The translations under genes and the position numbers were made by a program. A model generated the notes under the pieces. That model worked only from the letters and a program-made list of their open reading frames with translations. It did not search any database and was not told the DNA's origin. Positions 1 through 10,400 of a DNA stretch of 64,000 nucleotides are shown piece by piece. The DNA is from Limnohabitans sp. MORI2 (GTDB lineage Bacteria; Pseudomonadota; Gammaproteobacteria; Burkholderiales; Burkholderiaceae_C), in contig NZ_AP027058.1 in NCBI RefSeq assembly GCF_027925025.1, forward strand, positions 1,302,001 through 1,366,000. The letters run 5' to 3'. How positions within the stretch are numbered: position 1 is the first letter of the stretch; each line of letters begins with the position of its first letter.

Positions 1-1729
1 CCACCGATGCAGGCGGCAGCGTGGTCATCAGCGGTGGTAGCGTGCACACCACAGGCGCGCAAACCTACAGCGACGCGGTGACTTTGGGCGCGGCCACCAC
101 GCTGCAAGGTGTGAATGTGGCCCTGATGTCCACCGTGGATGGCGCCCAAGCGCTGACCCTGAGCGACAGCGGCACCACGGTGCTGGGCGGCATCATCGGT
201 GGCAGCACGCCGTTGCTCAGCTTGACCACCGATTCACCCACCACCGCAGCGGGCGAAACCCAGCTCAAAGCAGGCAGCATTCACGTCACCAACAACGCGG
301 TGTTCAACGACATCGTCAAGGTGTTCACCGACGTGACCGTGCAAACCGGTGGCGACTTGAAGTTCATGCAAACCGTCAACGGTGACTCGGCCAACACCCG
401 CAGCTTGACACTCGATGCAGGCAACTTGGGCAACATCACCGCGCAAGGCGTGGTGGGTGGCAGCGCAGCGCTCAAAACCTTGCAAGTGGTCAACAGCAAC
501 ACCGCCACCTTCAACAGCGCCGTGATCACCGGCACCAGCGTGGTGTTGACCGACACCGTGGATGCCCACGTCATTGCCTTTAACGCAGGTTTGACCACCC
601 CCACCTTCACTGTGGCGGCTGAGCCGTTTGCCTTGACCTTGCGCGGCAACATCGCCGTGGCAAATGGCATCAACCTCGCCAACACCGGGGCCTTGGTGCT
701 AGACGGCACGTTCGCCACCAACAACCAAGCCTTGACCTTGGGCCAAGCAGGGCAGACCACCACCTTGTTGGCCAACACCAGCTTGAACAGCGGCACAGCC
801 ACCACCACCGTCAACGGCAGCTTGAGCGGCAGTGGCTTTACGTTGGGCTTTGCCAGCCCTGTGAACTTCAGTGGCGCAAGCACGCTCACAGCCAGCACCG
901 TCACTTTTAGCATGGGCGTGACTGCAGGCGGTGACCTGACAGTGAACGGCGCCACCGTGGTGAATGGCGGCAGCGTGAACGCGGGCAGCCATACCCAAAC
1001 CTACAACGGCAGCGTGACCGTGGGCGGTGCGGCAACCGATACCACCACCTTCACAGGCGTGGGCATGACGTTTGGTAGCACCTTAGATGGCACCTCACGC
1101 GTGGTGGTGGCTGACAGTGGCAACACCACGTACACAGGTGCCATTGGTGCCACCACCGCACCTGCACACTTTGAAACAGACGCCGCAGGCAGCAGCACCT
1201 TTAGCGGTGTCTTGGTGCGCACCAGCAGCCCCAACTCCATCGTCATCGCTGACGATGCCGTGGTCACAGCCGCCAGCACAACCTTTGACACGACGAATAA
1301 CGGTGCCTTGGCAGCAGGCGCGAACATCACCTTTGCCAAGACGCTCAATGGCAGCACCAACAATGGTCAAGCGGTGACGATCAACGCGGGTACGAATGGC
1401 ACTGTGTTGGTCAGCGGCACGATTGGCAACACAACGCCGTTGAGCACGCTCACCCTCACGAACAGCAACGGCGCCACCTTTAGCAGCGCAGTGACCACGG
1501 GCACGAGCGTGGTGTTGAGCAACACCGTGGCGGGTCAAACCATTCGTTTTGCAGACAACTTGAGCACACCTGTGCTCACCACCACAGCGAACGGCTACAA
1601 CGTTGAACTGCTCGGCACAACCACCAACGTGAGCGCAGCCAACACTGCCACCACGTTCTTGAACACGGGTAATTTGGTGCTGGGCAACGCAGCGGGTGAC
1701 ACGCTCACCTTTGCAGGTGGATTAACAGC
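1..1729 (+). repeat. Identical long direct repeat, copy in gene 1 (matches 35259-36987)
   Basis: Every stretch compared between 1-1729 and 35259-36987 (offset 35258) is identical, and derived translations in several frames on both strands match exactly. The first difference is at 1730 (G) versus 36988 (C), after which the copies diverge sharply. The repeat may extend left beyond the window. It is in frame in both giant genes. Confidence 0.9.
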
Positions 1730-4700
1730 GACGGCACCTGCAGCCATCAACGCAGCAGGCACGGTCAACACCACCAACACAGCCATGAGCTTGGGCGACA
1801 GTAACACCGCGCTCACACTCGCTGACCACCTCACCCTCAACACCACCGGCGGCAACGCCAGTGCGGGTGGCAGCCTGACCTTGGGTGGCGCGGTGAATGG
1901 CACTACGGCCAACACACAGTCGCTGACCCTCAATGCCGGTAGCACCGGCGCAGTGAGCGTGGTGGGTGCCGTGGGCCAAAGTGTCGCGCTCAACACGCTG
2001 ACCTTGACCCACAGCTACGGTGCCACCTTCAGCAGCCCTGTGAGCACAGGCACCGAGGTGGTATTGAGCAACACCGTGGCAGGCCGAACCATTCGCTTTG
2101 CCGACAACCTGAGCACGCCCGTGCTCACCACCACAGCGAACGGCTACGACGTTGAACTGCTCGGCACAACCACCAACGTGAGCGCAGCCAACACTGCCAC
2201 CACGTTCTTGAACACGGGCAACTTGGTGTTGGGCAATGGGGCAGGGGACACGCTCACCTTTGCAGGTGGATTAACAGCGACGGCACCTGCAGCCATCAAC
2301 GCAGCAGGCACGGTCAACACCACCAACACAGCCATGAGCTTGGGCGACAGTAACACCGCGCTCACACTCGCTGACCACCTCACCCTCAACACCACCGGCG
2401 GCAACGCCAGTGCGGGTGGCAGCCTGACCTTGGGTGGCGCGGTGAATGGCACTACGGCCAACACACAGTCGCTGACCCTCAATGCCGGTAGCACCGGCGC
2501 AGTGAGCGTGGTGGGTGCCGTGGGCCAAAGTGTCGCGCTCAACACGCTGACCTTGACCCACAGCTACGGTGCCACCTTCAGCAGCCCTGTGAGCACAGGC
2601 ACCGAGGTGGTATTGAGCAACACCGTGGCAGGCCGAACCATTCGCTTTGCCGACAACCTGAGCACGCCCGTGCTCACCACCACAGCGCATGGCTATCACC
2701 TAGAGTTGTTGGGCACGACCACCAGCATCACGGGCATCAGCGCATCAACGACATTCTTGAACACAGGCAATGTGGTGCTGGGCAATGCAGCGACTGACTC
2801 GCTCACCTTCGCAGGTGGCTTAACCGCCACGGCGCCCACAGCCATCAGCGCAGCAGGCACCTTGGGCACCACCAACGCCGCCATCGTGCTGGGTGCGGCA
2901 CCTGTGACGTTGACGGGCAACACCACCGTCAACGCAGGCAGTGGCCTCATCACGTTAGGCGGCACGGTAGACGGGGCTTACAGCTTGGCGCTCAACAGCA
3001 CAGGCACCACCACCTTGGCCGCGGCTGTGGGTGATGGTGCGGCATTGACTAGCCTCACGACCAACACTGGCGGCACTGTGCTGATTCAAGGCGCCCGCGT
3101 CAGCACCACAGGCGCACAAAGCTATGCCGAGCCTGTGACCATGAATGGCAACACCACCCTCACAGGCACAGCCATTCGCTTTGACGATGCAGTGACAGGC
3201 ACAGGTAGCTTGAGCGTCGTGGGGGCCTCCACCCTCAACGGCGCCACCGTGACCACACAGGCCGCCCAAACCTATAACGGCGCCGTGACCTTGCTGAAAA
3301 ACATGGTATTGGATGCCAATGCTGCTCTGGTGAGATTTGTGAGCACCGTGGATGGTGGCTACGGTTTGACCGTTAACACCACGGGCACCACCAGTTTTGG
3401 CGGTGACGTGGGGGCGGGCACACCGTTGACCAGCTTGACCACCAATGCGAATGGCATGGTGTTGATTGACGCGGCCACCCTGCACACCACAGGCGCTCAG
3501 ACCTTCCACGACATCGTGAGCTTGCAACGCAGCACCACTTTCACCGCCAGTGTGGTGACATTCAACGACGCGGTGGTGGGCGCGGGGGATCTGAGCGTGG
3601 TGGGCGCCGCGGTGTTGAACGCTGGCACCATCAGCACCTCTGGCGCGCAGAGCTACAGCGCGGCCACCACCTTGATGCGTGACACGGTGCTCACCGCAGG
3701 CGTGGGCGGCGTGAGTTTTGCGGGTGCTGTGGATGGCACCTATGCCCTGACCGTGAACACCCGTGGTGACACCACCTTCCTCGACACGGTGGGTGCCACA
3801 CATGCGTTGACGAGCTTGACCACCGATGCCTCTACCGCTGGCAACGTGCGCTTGAGCGGCGGCAGCGTGACGACCACGGGCGCACAAAGCTATGGCGAAG
3901 CCGTGGTGTTGGGGGCTCACACCTCCTTGAGCAGCACAGGCTCAGGCGACATCAGCTTTGGCAACACACTAGACGGGGCATACAGCTTGGCTGTCAACAC
4001 CGCAGGTGTGACACGCTTCAACGGCGCAGTGGGCGCAGGCACATCTCTGAGCAGCTTGACCACTGATGCCCTTGGGTCCGTGGTGATGAACGCCGGCACG
4101 GTGAGCACCTCGGGCGCACAAACCTACAACGATGCGATGAGCCTCAGCCGTGGCACCACGCTGACATCCAGTGCTGACACCTTGCACTTTGTGAGCATCA
4201 CCGATGGCGTGTCGTCCTTCGACTTGAATGCGAAAACCGGCACCGCATTGGTGTTGGCCGACATCGACATTAGTGGCAACCTGCACATCACCACCCAAGC
4301 CACAGGTGTGACGCAACAAGCCAACACCCATGTGTGGGTGGGCGGCACCAGCACCTTCACCGCTGACACGGGCACTTTGCAAGATGCGGCGTTAACCAAC
4401 ACAGACAACCGTTTTGCAGGCTTGCTCAAGCTCGATGCGGCGAACGATGGTTCATGGCGCGATGTGTCAGTGAAAACCACCGTGCTGCTGAACGTGGCCC
4501 CGCTGCAAAGCGCAGGTGCGGTGAGCTTTGCCACACAAGGTGCAGCACTGACCACCAGCAGCATCTCCACCTCGGGCAGCGTGAATGTAGACACGCGTGA
4601 CGCCAACGGTGTGGGTGGCCCTGTGTCGCTGGGTGCAGCCACAGTGTCGGGCAGCTTAGCGGTGCAAACCGGTGGCGGCAGCGTGGCACAAACTGGGCAG

Positions 4701-6440
4701 TTGGTGGTGACGGGCAGCACGGCGATCACCGCTGGAACTGGCAGCATCACCTTACTGAACGCCTTGAACAGTTTTGGTAGCACCTTGGCGTTGCAAGGCA
4801 CTTCGACCTCCGTGGCCACCAGCGGCAATTTGCAATTGGGCAGCGTGAACAACACCGGCCCCATGGTGCTACGCGCACCCAGTGGTTCGATTGATTTGGG
4901 TACAGCCTTCATCACCGGCGGTGACCTGACGTTGGAGAGCTTGGGCAATATGAGTTTGGGCGGCGCCAATATCACTGGCAGCTTGAATATGAGTAGCACC
5001 CAAGGCACGGTGTCGTTCGGCCAAGCCACGGTGACAGGCGATTTGACAGCAACCACTCAGGGCCGCCAAGTGGACTTGGGCTCAGCCAATGTGGGTGGTA
5101 GCTTGAACGTGCAAACCGGTGGCGGCAACGTGGTGCAACAGCCTGCCACCAACAGCACCCCCAATGCCGCGCTGCATGTGACGGGTACGACCAATATCAA
5201 TGCGGGTACCGGCAATGTGACGCTGCCCAATATTCCCAACCAGTTTGGTGCGGCCATCAGCTTGCAAGCGAATGATGTGCAGCTGGTGGGCAGCAACAAT
5301 TTGATCTTGGGCCCCAGCACCATCACGGGTAACGCACAGGTGACGGCGGCCACGGGCAACATCACGCAAAACGCACCGCTGAACGTGGCAGGCACCAGCA
5401 CCTTGACAGCCACCCACGGCGACGTGACGCTGAACCAAGCCAACACCTTGACGCAAACCGTCACAGTGAGCGCAGTGAACGCCACCCTCAACACCAACAC
5501 TGCGCTCACCTTGGGGACCAGCACGGTGACAGGCAATTTGGCGGCCACTGTCGCGGCGGGTGACATCACCCAAACCGGCCCTTTGGTGGTGACGGGGACC
5601 AGCAACTTGGCTGTGCCTGCAGGCAGCATCACGCTCACCGACACGGCCAACGGTTTTGGGGGGCGTGTGTCGGTCGATACACCTCAAGCGTTGAAGCTCA
5701 CCACCAACGGCGCGTTGAGCATGGGCGTGGTGAACGTGGGGGCGACCACTGATTTGCAAAGCCACGGCAAGCTGGACTTGGGCACCGCGTCGGTCTACAC
5801 GGGCAAGCTCAAAGCCAACAGCGGCGGTTTTGACATCATTCAGTCGGGCCCTCTGAAAGCTGGCAAAGATGTGGACTTTGATGCTGGCAGCGCCAAGATT
5901 GACCTGTTTGACCCCAAGAACTTGTGGCTGGGCGCGCTTTTATTTAAGGGCGGCATCGTCATGATCAACCACCCACAACTGCTCAACGCCGTGAGCTCGG
6001 GGGCGCTGATTGTGCGTGCTGAAACCACGGTGGTAACCGCCGCCTCTGCAGCACGAGTCGGGGGTGAGATGGCCAATACATCGCTGCAGATCAGCGGTAG
6101 CTCAGGCAGCAGCGCTGTGTCTGTAGTGGTGAATCGTTCGCCAAGTGCCTCGCAAACGGGCGTGATTCAGGTGCAAGTCGCGCCCGAAGCGGCGGCTCCT
6201 GGCAAGAGCTTTAGCTTTGAGCTCGACCCCCATGCTGTGGCGGGCCATGCAGCCGATGCGCCTGTGAAGATTGTGCAGATGGACGGCAAACCGCTGCCCA
6301 ATTGGCTGCGCTACGACGCCACCAACAAAACCTTCACGGCCAACGAGGTGCCAGCAGGCGCCTTCCCACTGCAGTTGAAGGTCTCTGTCGGTAACACCGA
6401 GTCAGTGGTGCTGATTCAAGAAAAACCGCCCACAAAGTAA
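1..6440 (+). CDS. Giant FhaB/autotransporter-like adhesin, C-terminal part (gene 1, 5' end outside the window)
   Basis: The reading frame is already open at the first base (codons from position 3) and stops at the TAA 6438-6440, so only the last ~2,145 residues are seen. The sequence is low-complexity, rich in Thr, Gly, Ala, Val, Ser and Asn, with alternating hydrophobic/polar strands typical of a beta-helical surface fibre. Recurrent units contain 'TTGAQSY', 'TLTLTNS' and 'DITQTGPL' motifs. The last ~180 residues are more globular: a conserved block around 'LWLGALLFKGG', then a 'GKPLPNWLRYD' element like cadherin/putative-Ig (He_PIG-type) domains. There is no C-terminal beta-barrel. Positions 1-1729 are identical to part of gene 2, the middle has diverged, and the last ~550 nt are again near-identical to gene 2. 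Its stop codon overlaps the first ATG of gene 2. The likely role, surface adhesion or a cell-surface fibre, is inferred from family resemblance only. Confidence 0.85.
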   Translation, partial: TDAGGSVVISGGSVHTTGAQTYSDAVTLGAATTLQGVNVALMSTVDGAQALTLSDSGTTVLGGIIGGSTPLLSLTTDSPTTAAGETQLKAGSIHVTNNAVFNDIVKVFTDVTVQTGGDLKFMQTVNGDSANTRSLTLDAGNLGNITAQGVVGGSAALKTLQVVNSNTATFNSAVITGTSVVLTDTVDAHVIAFNAGLTTPTFTVAAEPFALTLRGNIAVANGINLANTGALVLDGTFATNNQALTLGQAGQTTTLLANTSLNSGTATTTVNGSLSGSGFTLGFASPVNFSGASTLTASTVTFSMGVTAGGDLTVNGATVVNGGSVNAGSHTQTYNGSVTVGGAATDTTTFTGVGMTFGSTLDGTSRVVVADSGNTTYTGAIGATTAPAHFETDAAGSSTFSGVLVRTSSPNSIVIADDAVVTAASTTFDTTNNGALAAGANITFAKTLNGSTNNGQAVTINAGTNGTVLVSGTIGNTTPLSTLTLTNSNGATFSSAVTTGTSVVLSNTVAGQTIRFADNLSTPVLTTTANGYNVELLGTTTNVSAANTATTFLNTGNLVLGNAAGDTLTFAGGLTATAPAAINAAGTVNTTNTAMSLGDSNTALTLADHLTLNTTGGNASAGGSLTLGGAVNGTTANTQSLTLNAGSTGAVSVVGAVGQSVALNTLTLTHSYGATFSSPVSTGTEVVLSNTVAGRTIRFADNLSTPVLTTTANGYDVELLGTTTNVSAANTATTFLNTGNLVLGNGAGDTLTFAGGLTATAPAAINAAGTVNTTNTAMSLGDSNTALTLADHLTLNTTGGNASAGGSLTLGGAVNGTTANTQSLTLNAGSTGAVSVVGAVGQSVALNTLTLTHSYGATFSSPVSTGTEVVLSNTVAGRTIRFADNLSTPVLTTTAHGYHLELLGTTTSITGISASTTFLNTGNVVLGNAATDSLTFAGGLTATAPTAISAAGTLGTTNAAIVLGAAPVTLTGNTTVNAGSGLITLGGTVDGAYSLALNSTGTTTLAAAVGDGAALTSLTTNTGGTVLIQGARVSTTGAQSYAEPVTMNGNTTLTGTAIRFDDAVTGTGSLSVVGASTLNGATVTTQAAQTYNGAVTLLKNMVLDANAALVRFVSTVDGGYGLTVNTTGTTSFGGDVGAGTPLTSLTTNANGMVLIDAATLHTTGAQTFHDIVSLQRSTTFTASVVTFNDAVVGAGDLSVVGAAVLNAGTISTSGAQSYSAATTLMRDTVLTAGVGGVSFAGAVDGTYALTVNTRGDTTFLDTVGATHALTSLTTDASTAGNVRLSGGSVTTTGAQSYGEAVVLGAHTSLSSTGSGDISFGNTLDGAYSLAVNTAGVTRFNGAVGAGTSLSSLTTDALGSVVMNAGTVSTSGAQTYNDAMSLSRGTTLTSSADTLHFVSITDGVSSFDLNAKTGTALVLADIDISGNLHITTQATGVTQQANTHVWVGGTSTFTADTGTLQDAALTNTDNRFAGLLKLDAANDGSWRDVSVKTTVLLNVAPLQSAGAVSFATQGAALTTSSISTSGSVNVDTRDANGVGGPVSLGAATVSGSLAVQTGGGSVAQTGQLVVTGSTAITAGTGSITLLNALNSFGSTLALQGTSTSVATSGNLQLGSVNNTGPMVLRAPSGSIDLGTAFITGGDLTLESLGNMSLGGANITGSLNMSSTQGTVSFGQATVTGDLTATTQGRQVDLGSANVGGSLNVQTGGGNVVQQPATNSTPNAALHVTGTTNINAGTGNVTLPNIPNQFGAAISLQANDVQLVGSNNLILGPSTITGNAQVTAATGNITQNAPLNVAGTSTLTATHGDVTLNQANTLTQTVTVSAVNATLNTNTALTLGTSTVTGNLAATVAAGDITQTGPLVVTGTSNLAVPAGSITLTDTANGFGGRVSVDTPQALKLTTNGALSMGVVNVGATTDLQSHGKLDLGTASVYTGKLKANSGGFDIIQSGPLKAGKDVDFDAGSAKIDLFDPKNLWLGALLFKGGIVMINHPQLLNAVSSGALIVRAETTVVTAASAARVGGEMANTSLQISGSSGSSAVSVVVNRSPSASQTGVIQVQVAPEAAAPGKSFSFELDPHAVAGHAADAPVKIVQMDGKPLPNWLRYDATNKTFTANEVPAGAFPLQLKVSVGNTESVVLIQEKPPTK
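1581..2678 (+). repeat. 549-bp tandem duplication in gene 1 (two copies)
   Basis: Two adjacent 183-residue units, about 1581-2129 and 2130-2678, differ at only a few positions (for example 'NGYN' versus 'NGYD' and 'NAAGD' versus 'NGAGD'). A third diverged unit follows ('HGYHLELLG'). Gene 2 lacks this tandem copy at the equivalent place. Confidence 0.85.
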
Positions 6441-7430
6441 TGCCAATGTTCACGCTTTTGGGTCGCTTCTTCAGAAACACACCGTCGTACCGAATCGGTT
6501 GCGTGATGCCGCGCTTTGTAGAAACACGCCCCTTGAATTCAGACGTTTTTGCACGTCTGGGTGCGTGCGTGCGCGCAGTGGCCTTGGGCGTAGGTTTGTT
6601 GGCCGCCCAAGCGCAGGCACAAACCCCAGTGGCAGCCACACAATTGCCTAGCGGTGCGCAGGTGACGGCAGGGCAGGCCAGCATCAGTCAATCGGGCAAC
6701 ACGCTCAACGTCAATCAAACCAGCCAACGTGCGGTGGTGGACTGGAACACCTTTAATGTGGGCAAGGACGCCGCGGTCAATTTCCAACAGCCCAACGCCC
6801 AAGCCGCCACGCTCAACCGCGTCAACGACACCCAACCTAGCCAAATCTTGGGGCGCATCACCGCGCCAGGCTCGGTGGTGTTGGTCAACCCGCAAGGGGT
6901 GTACTTTGGCAAGTCTTCCAGTGTGGATGTGGGTGGTTTAGTGGCCACCACGCACAACACGACCAACCAAGACTTCATGGACGGGCAGCTCAAGTTCAGC
7001 CGCAACGGTGCCACGGGCAAGGTCGAAAACGACGGCGAACTCCGCGCCGCGCTGGGCGGCTACATCGCCATGCTCGCGCCTGAGGTCCGCAACAGCGGGG
7101 TAATCGTGGCCAACTTGGGCACCGTGGCATTGGCGGCGGGCGAGGCGTTTGAGCTGCAGTTTGATGGCAGTGGGGCTCTGAGCAATGTGCAGGTGACGGC
7201 GGCGTCCATCAACACCTTGGTGGAAAACAAAAACGCCATCGTGGCACCCGGTGGCTTGATCATTCTCTCTGCGCAAGCGGCGAGCCGTTTGCAAACAGCG
7301 GTCATCAACAACAGTGGACGCATTGAGGCGGTGACACTCGTCAACCGTGCAGGGCGCATTTTGCTAGAGGCGAGCACGGGCATCGTCAACAGTGGCAGCA
7401 TCTCGGCGGCCAACACCAACAGTCCCATCG
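6440..7430 (+). other. Signal peptide and TPS (haemagglutination-activity) domain of gene 2
   Basis: Residues 1-61 form an extended signal peptide: a basic region with Arg39 and Arg45, the core 'AVALGVGLLAA', and an AQA-type cleavage site. Residues from about 62 carry the conserved TPS fold signatures: 'VVDWNTFNVG', 'RVNDTQPSQILGRI', 'VNPQGVYFG', 'VGGLVATT' and 'LAAGEAFELQF'. In FhaB and HMW1 this domain is what the TpsB POTRA domains recognise. The same region must exist upstream of the window for gene 1 if that gene is intact. Confidence 0.85.
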
Positions 7431-10400
7431 CGGGTATCGCATCTAATGCCAGCAGCGTGGACAACACAGCAGCCGATGTGGGCCGCATTCGCATGCGCAC
7501 CGACACGTTCACGCAAACCTTGACAGGCGTGTTGGATGTCTCTGCCATCGCGGCACAGGCGGGTCATATTGATATCGTGGCAGCGCAAGCCATGGCCATC
7601 AGCGGCCGTATTTTTGCCAATGGTGTGGTGAGCAACTCAGCACAAATTGTGGCCAAGGCTTTGGGGGGCACCGTGCGCTTGCAAGCCACACGCCGCATTG
7701 ACTTGAGCACCGCGGTGTTAGACGCTTCAGGCGCAGACGGCGGTGGCCGCATTTACCTGCAAGGCACCGGCGACTCTGCCCCCGTGGACAACCCCAGTCA
7801 ACCCATACGCGGCGCAGTGCTGCTGAGCACCAACACTCTGTTGCGTGTGAGTAGCACGCGCGCACACGCGGGCCGAGTGGAAGTGGAAGGCGATGACATC
7901 AGCCTAGAGAGCGGCACATTCATTGACGCCACAGGCGCCACACAAGGCGGTACCGTGTTGGTCGGTGGCGATTGGCAAGGCAGTGGCACGCTGCGCCACG
8001 CTACCACTGTGAGCATGAGTGCCGACAGCACCATCGACGCCAGTGCCACGGACAGCGGTGATGGTGGCAAGGTGGTGTTGTGGAGTGATGTGCACAGCAC
8101 GAATTCCGTCACCACTGTCAACGGTACGATTTACGCCAAGGGCGGGGTGAGTGAGGGCGAAGGGGGGCAGGTAGAAACTTCTGGGCACACGCTTTCCGTT
8201 AACGACATTTACGTCAATACGGCTTCGGCCTACGGCAGTGCGGGAACTTGGTTGCTAGACCCGTACAACATGGTTATCAACTCTAATGGTACCAACTTCA
8301 ACTCATCAACAACCTCTGGTACCACCACTTATATGAGCAATGGGCAAACACCCGTTGCGGGAAACAGCTACATCGCCAACACGACCATCCAAACAGCTCT
8401 GGCTAGCAACAATGTCACCATCCAAACAGATGCTGGCTACGACATCATCGGCCAAGGCGATGGCACGATTACCTACAGCGGTGGATCAGCTAGAACATTG
8501 ACCCTCAATTCTGGGCGAAACATCACGCTCGTTTACGACAACTCCACCTACCCAGGCGGCATCAGTGGAACAAATCTGAGCTTGGTACTGCAAGCTAGCG
8601 CTAGCGTTTCCACGACTGCATCAATTAATGTCGGTGGGGGCATTTCTGTCACGACCACTGACTTTAGCGGCTCGGGCGCAATCACTGTAGGCTCGGGGCA
8701 AAACTTCACTGTCACCCAATCTGGCAATTCGGTGTATGGCGGCGTCATCAGTGGTAGCAACATCACGCTGACCAAGAATGGTGCTGGCAACCTCTCACTA
8801 GCAGGTAATAACACATACAGCGGAAGCACCACCGTCAACGGGGGTACTTTAGGTCTCTATACAAACACGGCCGCTGGTTCGAGTACTCTGACGGCGGCTG
8901 ACGGAACCACTTTGTTATTCGGCCGTGGTGTGACTAACTTTGCTAACAACATGACACTCAACGGCAGTGTCACGTTTGACATAGATACCAACGTGGATTA
9001 CCTCATTGTTGGCGGCGGCGGTGGCGGCGGCACGCGCCATGGCGGCGGCGGCGGCGCCGGTGGATTCATAGCTGGAACGGTGGATGTTACCGCTGGCAGT
9101 TATAGCGTCACCGTTGGAGCCGGCGGTGTTGGAGCGAATGGGGCCACATCCACAGCCCCCACCAACGGAGGGGATAGCTCACTGGGATTTGTTGCCACGA
9201 CAGCGTATGGCGGTGGTAGCGGTGGTGGCTATTTATGGACTGCAACCAATGGCGCCTCGGGCGGCGGATCTAACTGGGATGGGACATCACCAGGCACAGG
9301 TACGGCCGGTCAGGGCAACGCTGGTGGGTGGGGCGTCAGCTGCTCTGGCTGCGATGGTGGCTGGGCCGGTGGTGGTGGTGGTGGTGCAGGTGGCGCAGGT
9401 GCAAACGCAACCCGCACGACTTCGAGTAACGCAAGTGCTGGTAATGGCGGTGTGGGCTTGACATCTGGTATCACTGGATCCGTTCTTTACTACGCGGGCG
9501 GTGGCGGTGGCGCATTAAGTGACAACGCTTCTGGGAGTGCTGGCTTGGGCGGCGCCGGTGGTGGCGGTAACGGCGGAAAGGCGACCACAGGAACCAATGG
9601 CCAAGCCAACACCGGTGGTGGTGGTGGTGCGGGTGGGCATAACAACTCTGGAAACTTTGCAGGTGGTGCAGGTGGTTCCGGTGTGGTGATCGTGCGCTAC
9701 CTCGGTAGCAGTGCAGGGAGCGGAGGCACCGTGAACTCAGGCTCAGGGACAGCCAGTGGCTATACGTTGCACAGCTTTACCTCGACCGGCTCTAGCACAC
9801 TCTCACTCAATGCCATTAACGTGGTGCTCAGTGGCAACATCACCGGAGCAGGCGGCATATCGTTCGATGCAACGGGCGGCAAATTCAGTCTCACTGGCAC
9901 CAACAGTTACGGCAACACCACCATCAGCGCAGGTACTTTGCAGGTCGGTAACGCAGGCACCACGGGCACGTTGGGAACAGGTAGCGTGACCAACAGCGCC
10001 ACGCTCGTGCTGAATCGCACCAATGCTTACACCCTGGGTAATTCAATTTCAGGCATAGGCAACTTGACACAAATTGGTGCAGGTAGTGTGGCAACCTTGT
10101 CGGGTGCAAGCACCTATACAGGCGGCACATCCATTACGGCTGGCACATTGAAACTCGGTGTTTCGTCGGTTGGCGCAGTGGGGTCCATCACCAGCGGAGC
10201 GCTAGGAAAAGCCAGCGTTACCGTGGCAAACGGCACGGCCATTGACCTCAATGGTTATAGCTTGCTTAATGGCTTGTCGGTTATTGGAACAGGCGTATCT
10301 TCGGGTGGTGTGTTGACCAACTCGTCTGCGGCGGCATCTGCGGCAACGGGGACGATTACCCTCGCTGGAAACAGCACATTCATCAGCACGCCCGGCATCA

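Noticed and set aside
1087..1377. A 96-codon plus-strand frame found identically three times (1087, 31671, 36345)
   Set aside because: It is an alternate frame inside the exact direct repeats. Its conservation only reflects DNA identity of the repeat.
2955..5056. Long antisense open frames inside the giant genes (for example 2955-3920 and 4124-5056, minus strand; also 30547-31539)
   Set aside because: They follow from the Thr/Gly/Ala/Val-rich codons of the sense strand, have no recognisable domains, and repeat wherever the sense repeats do.
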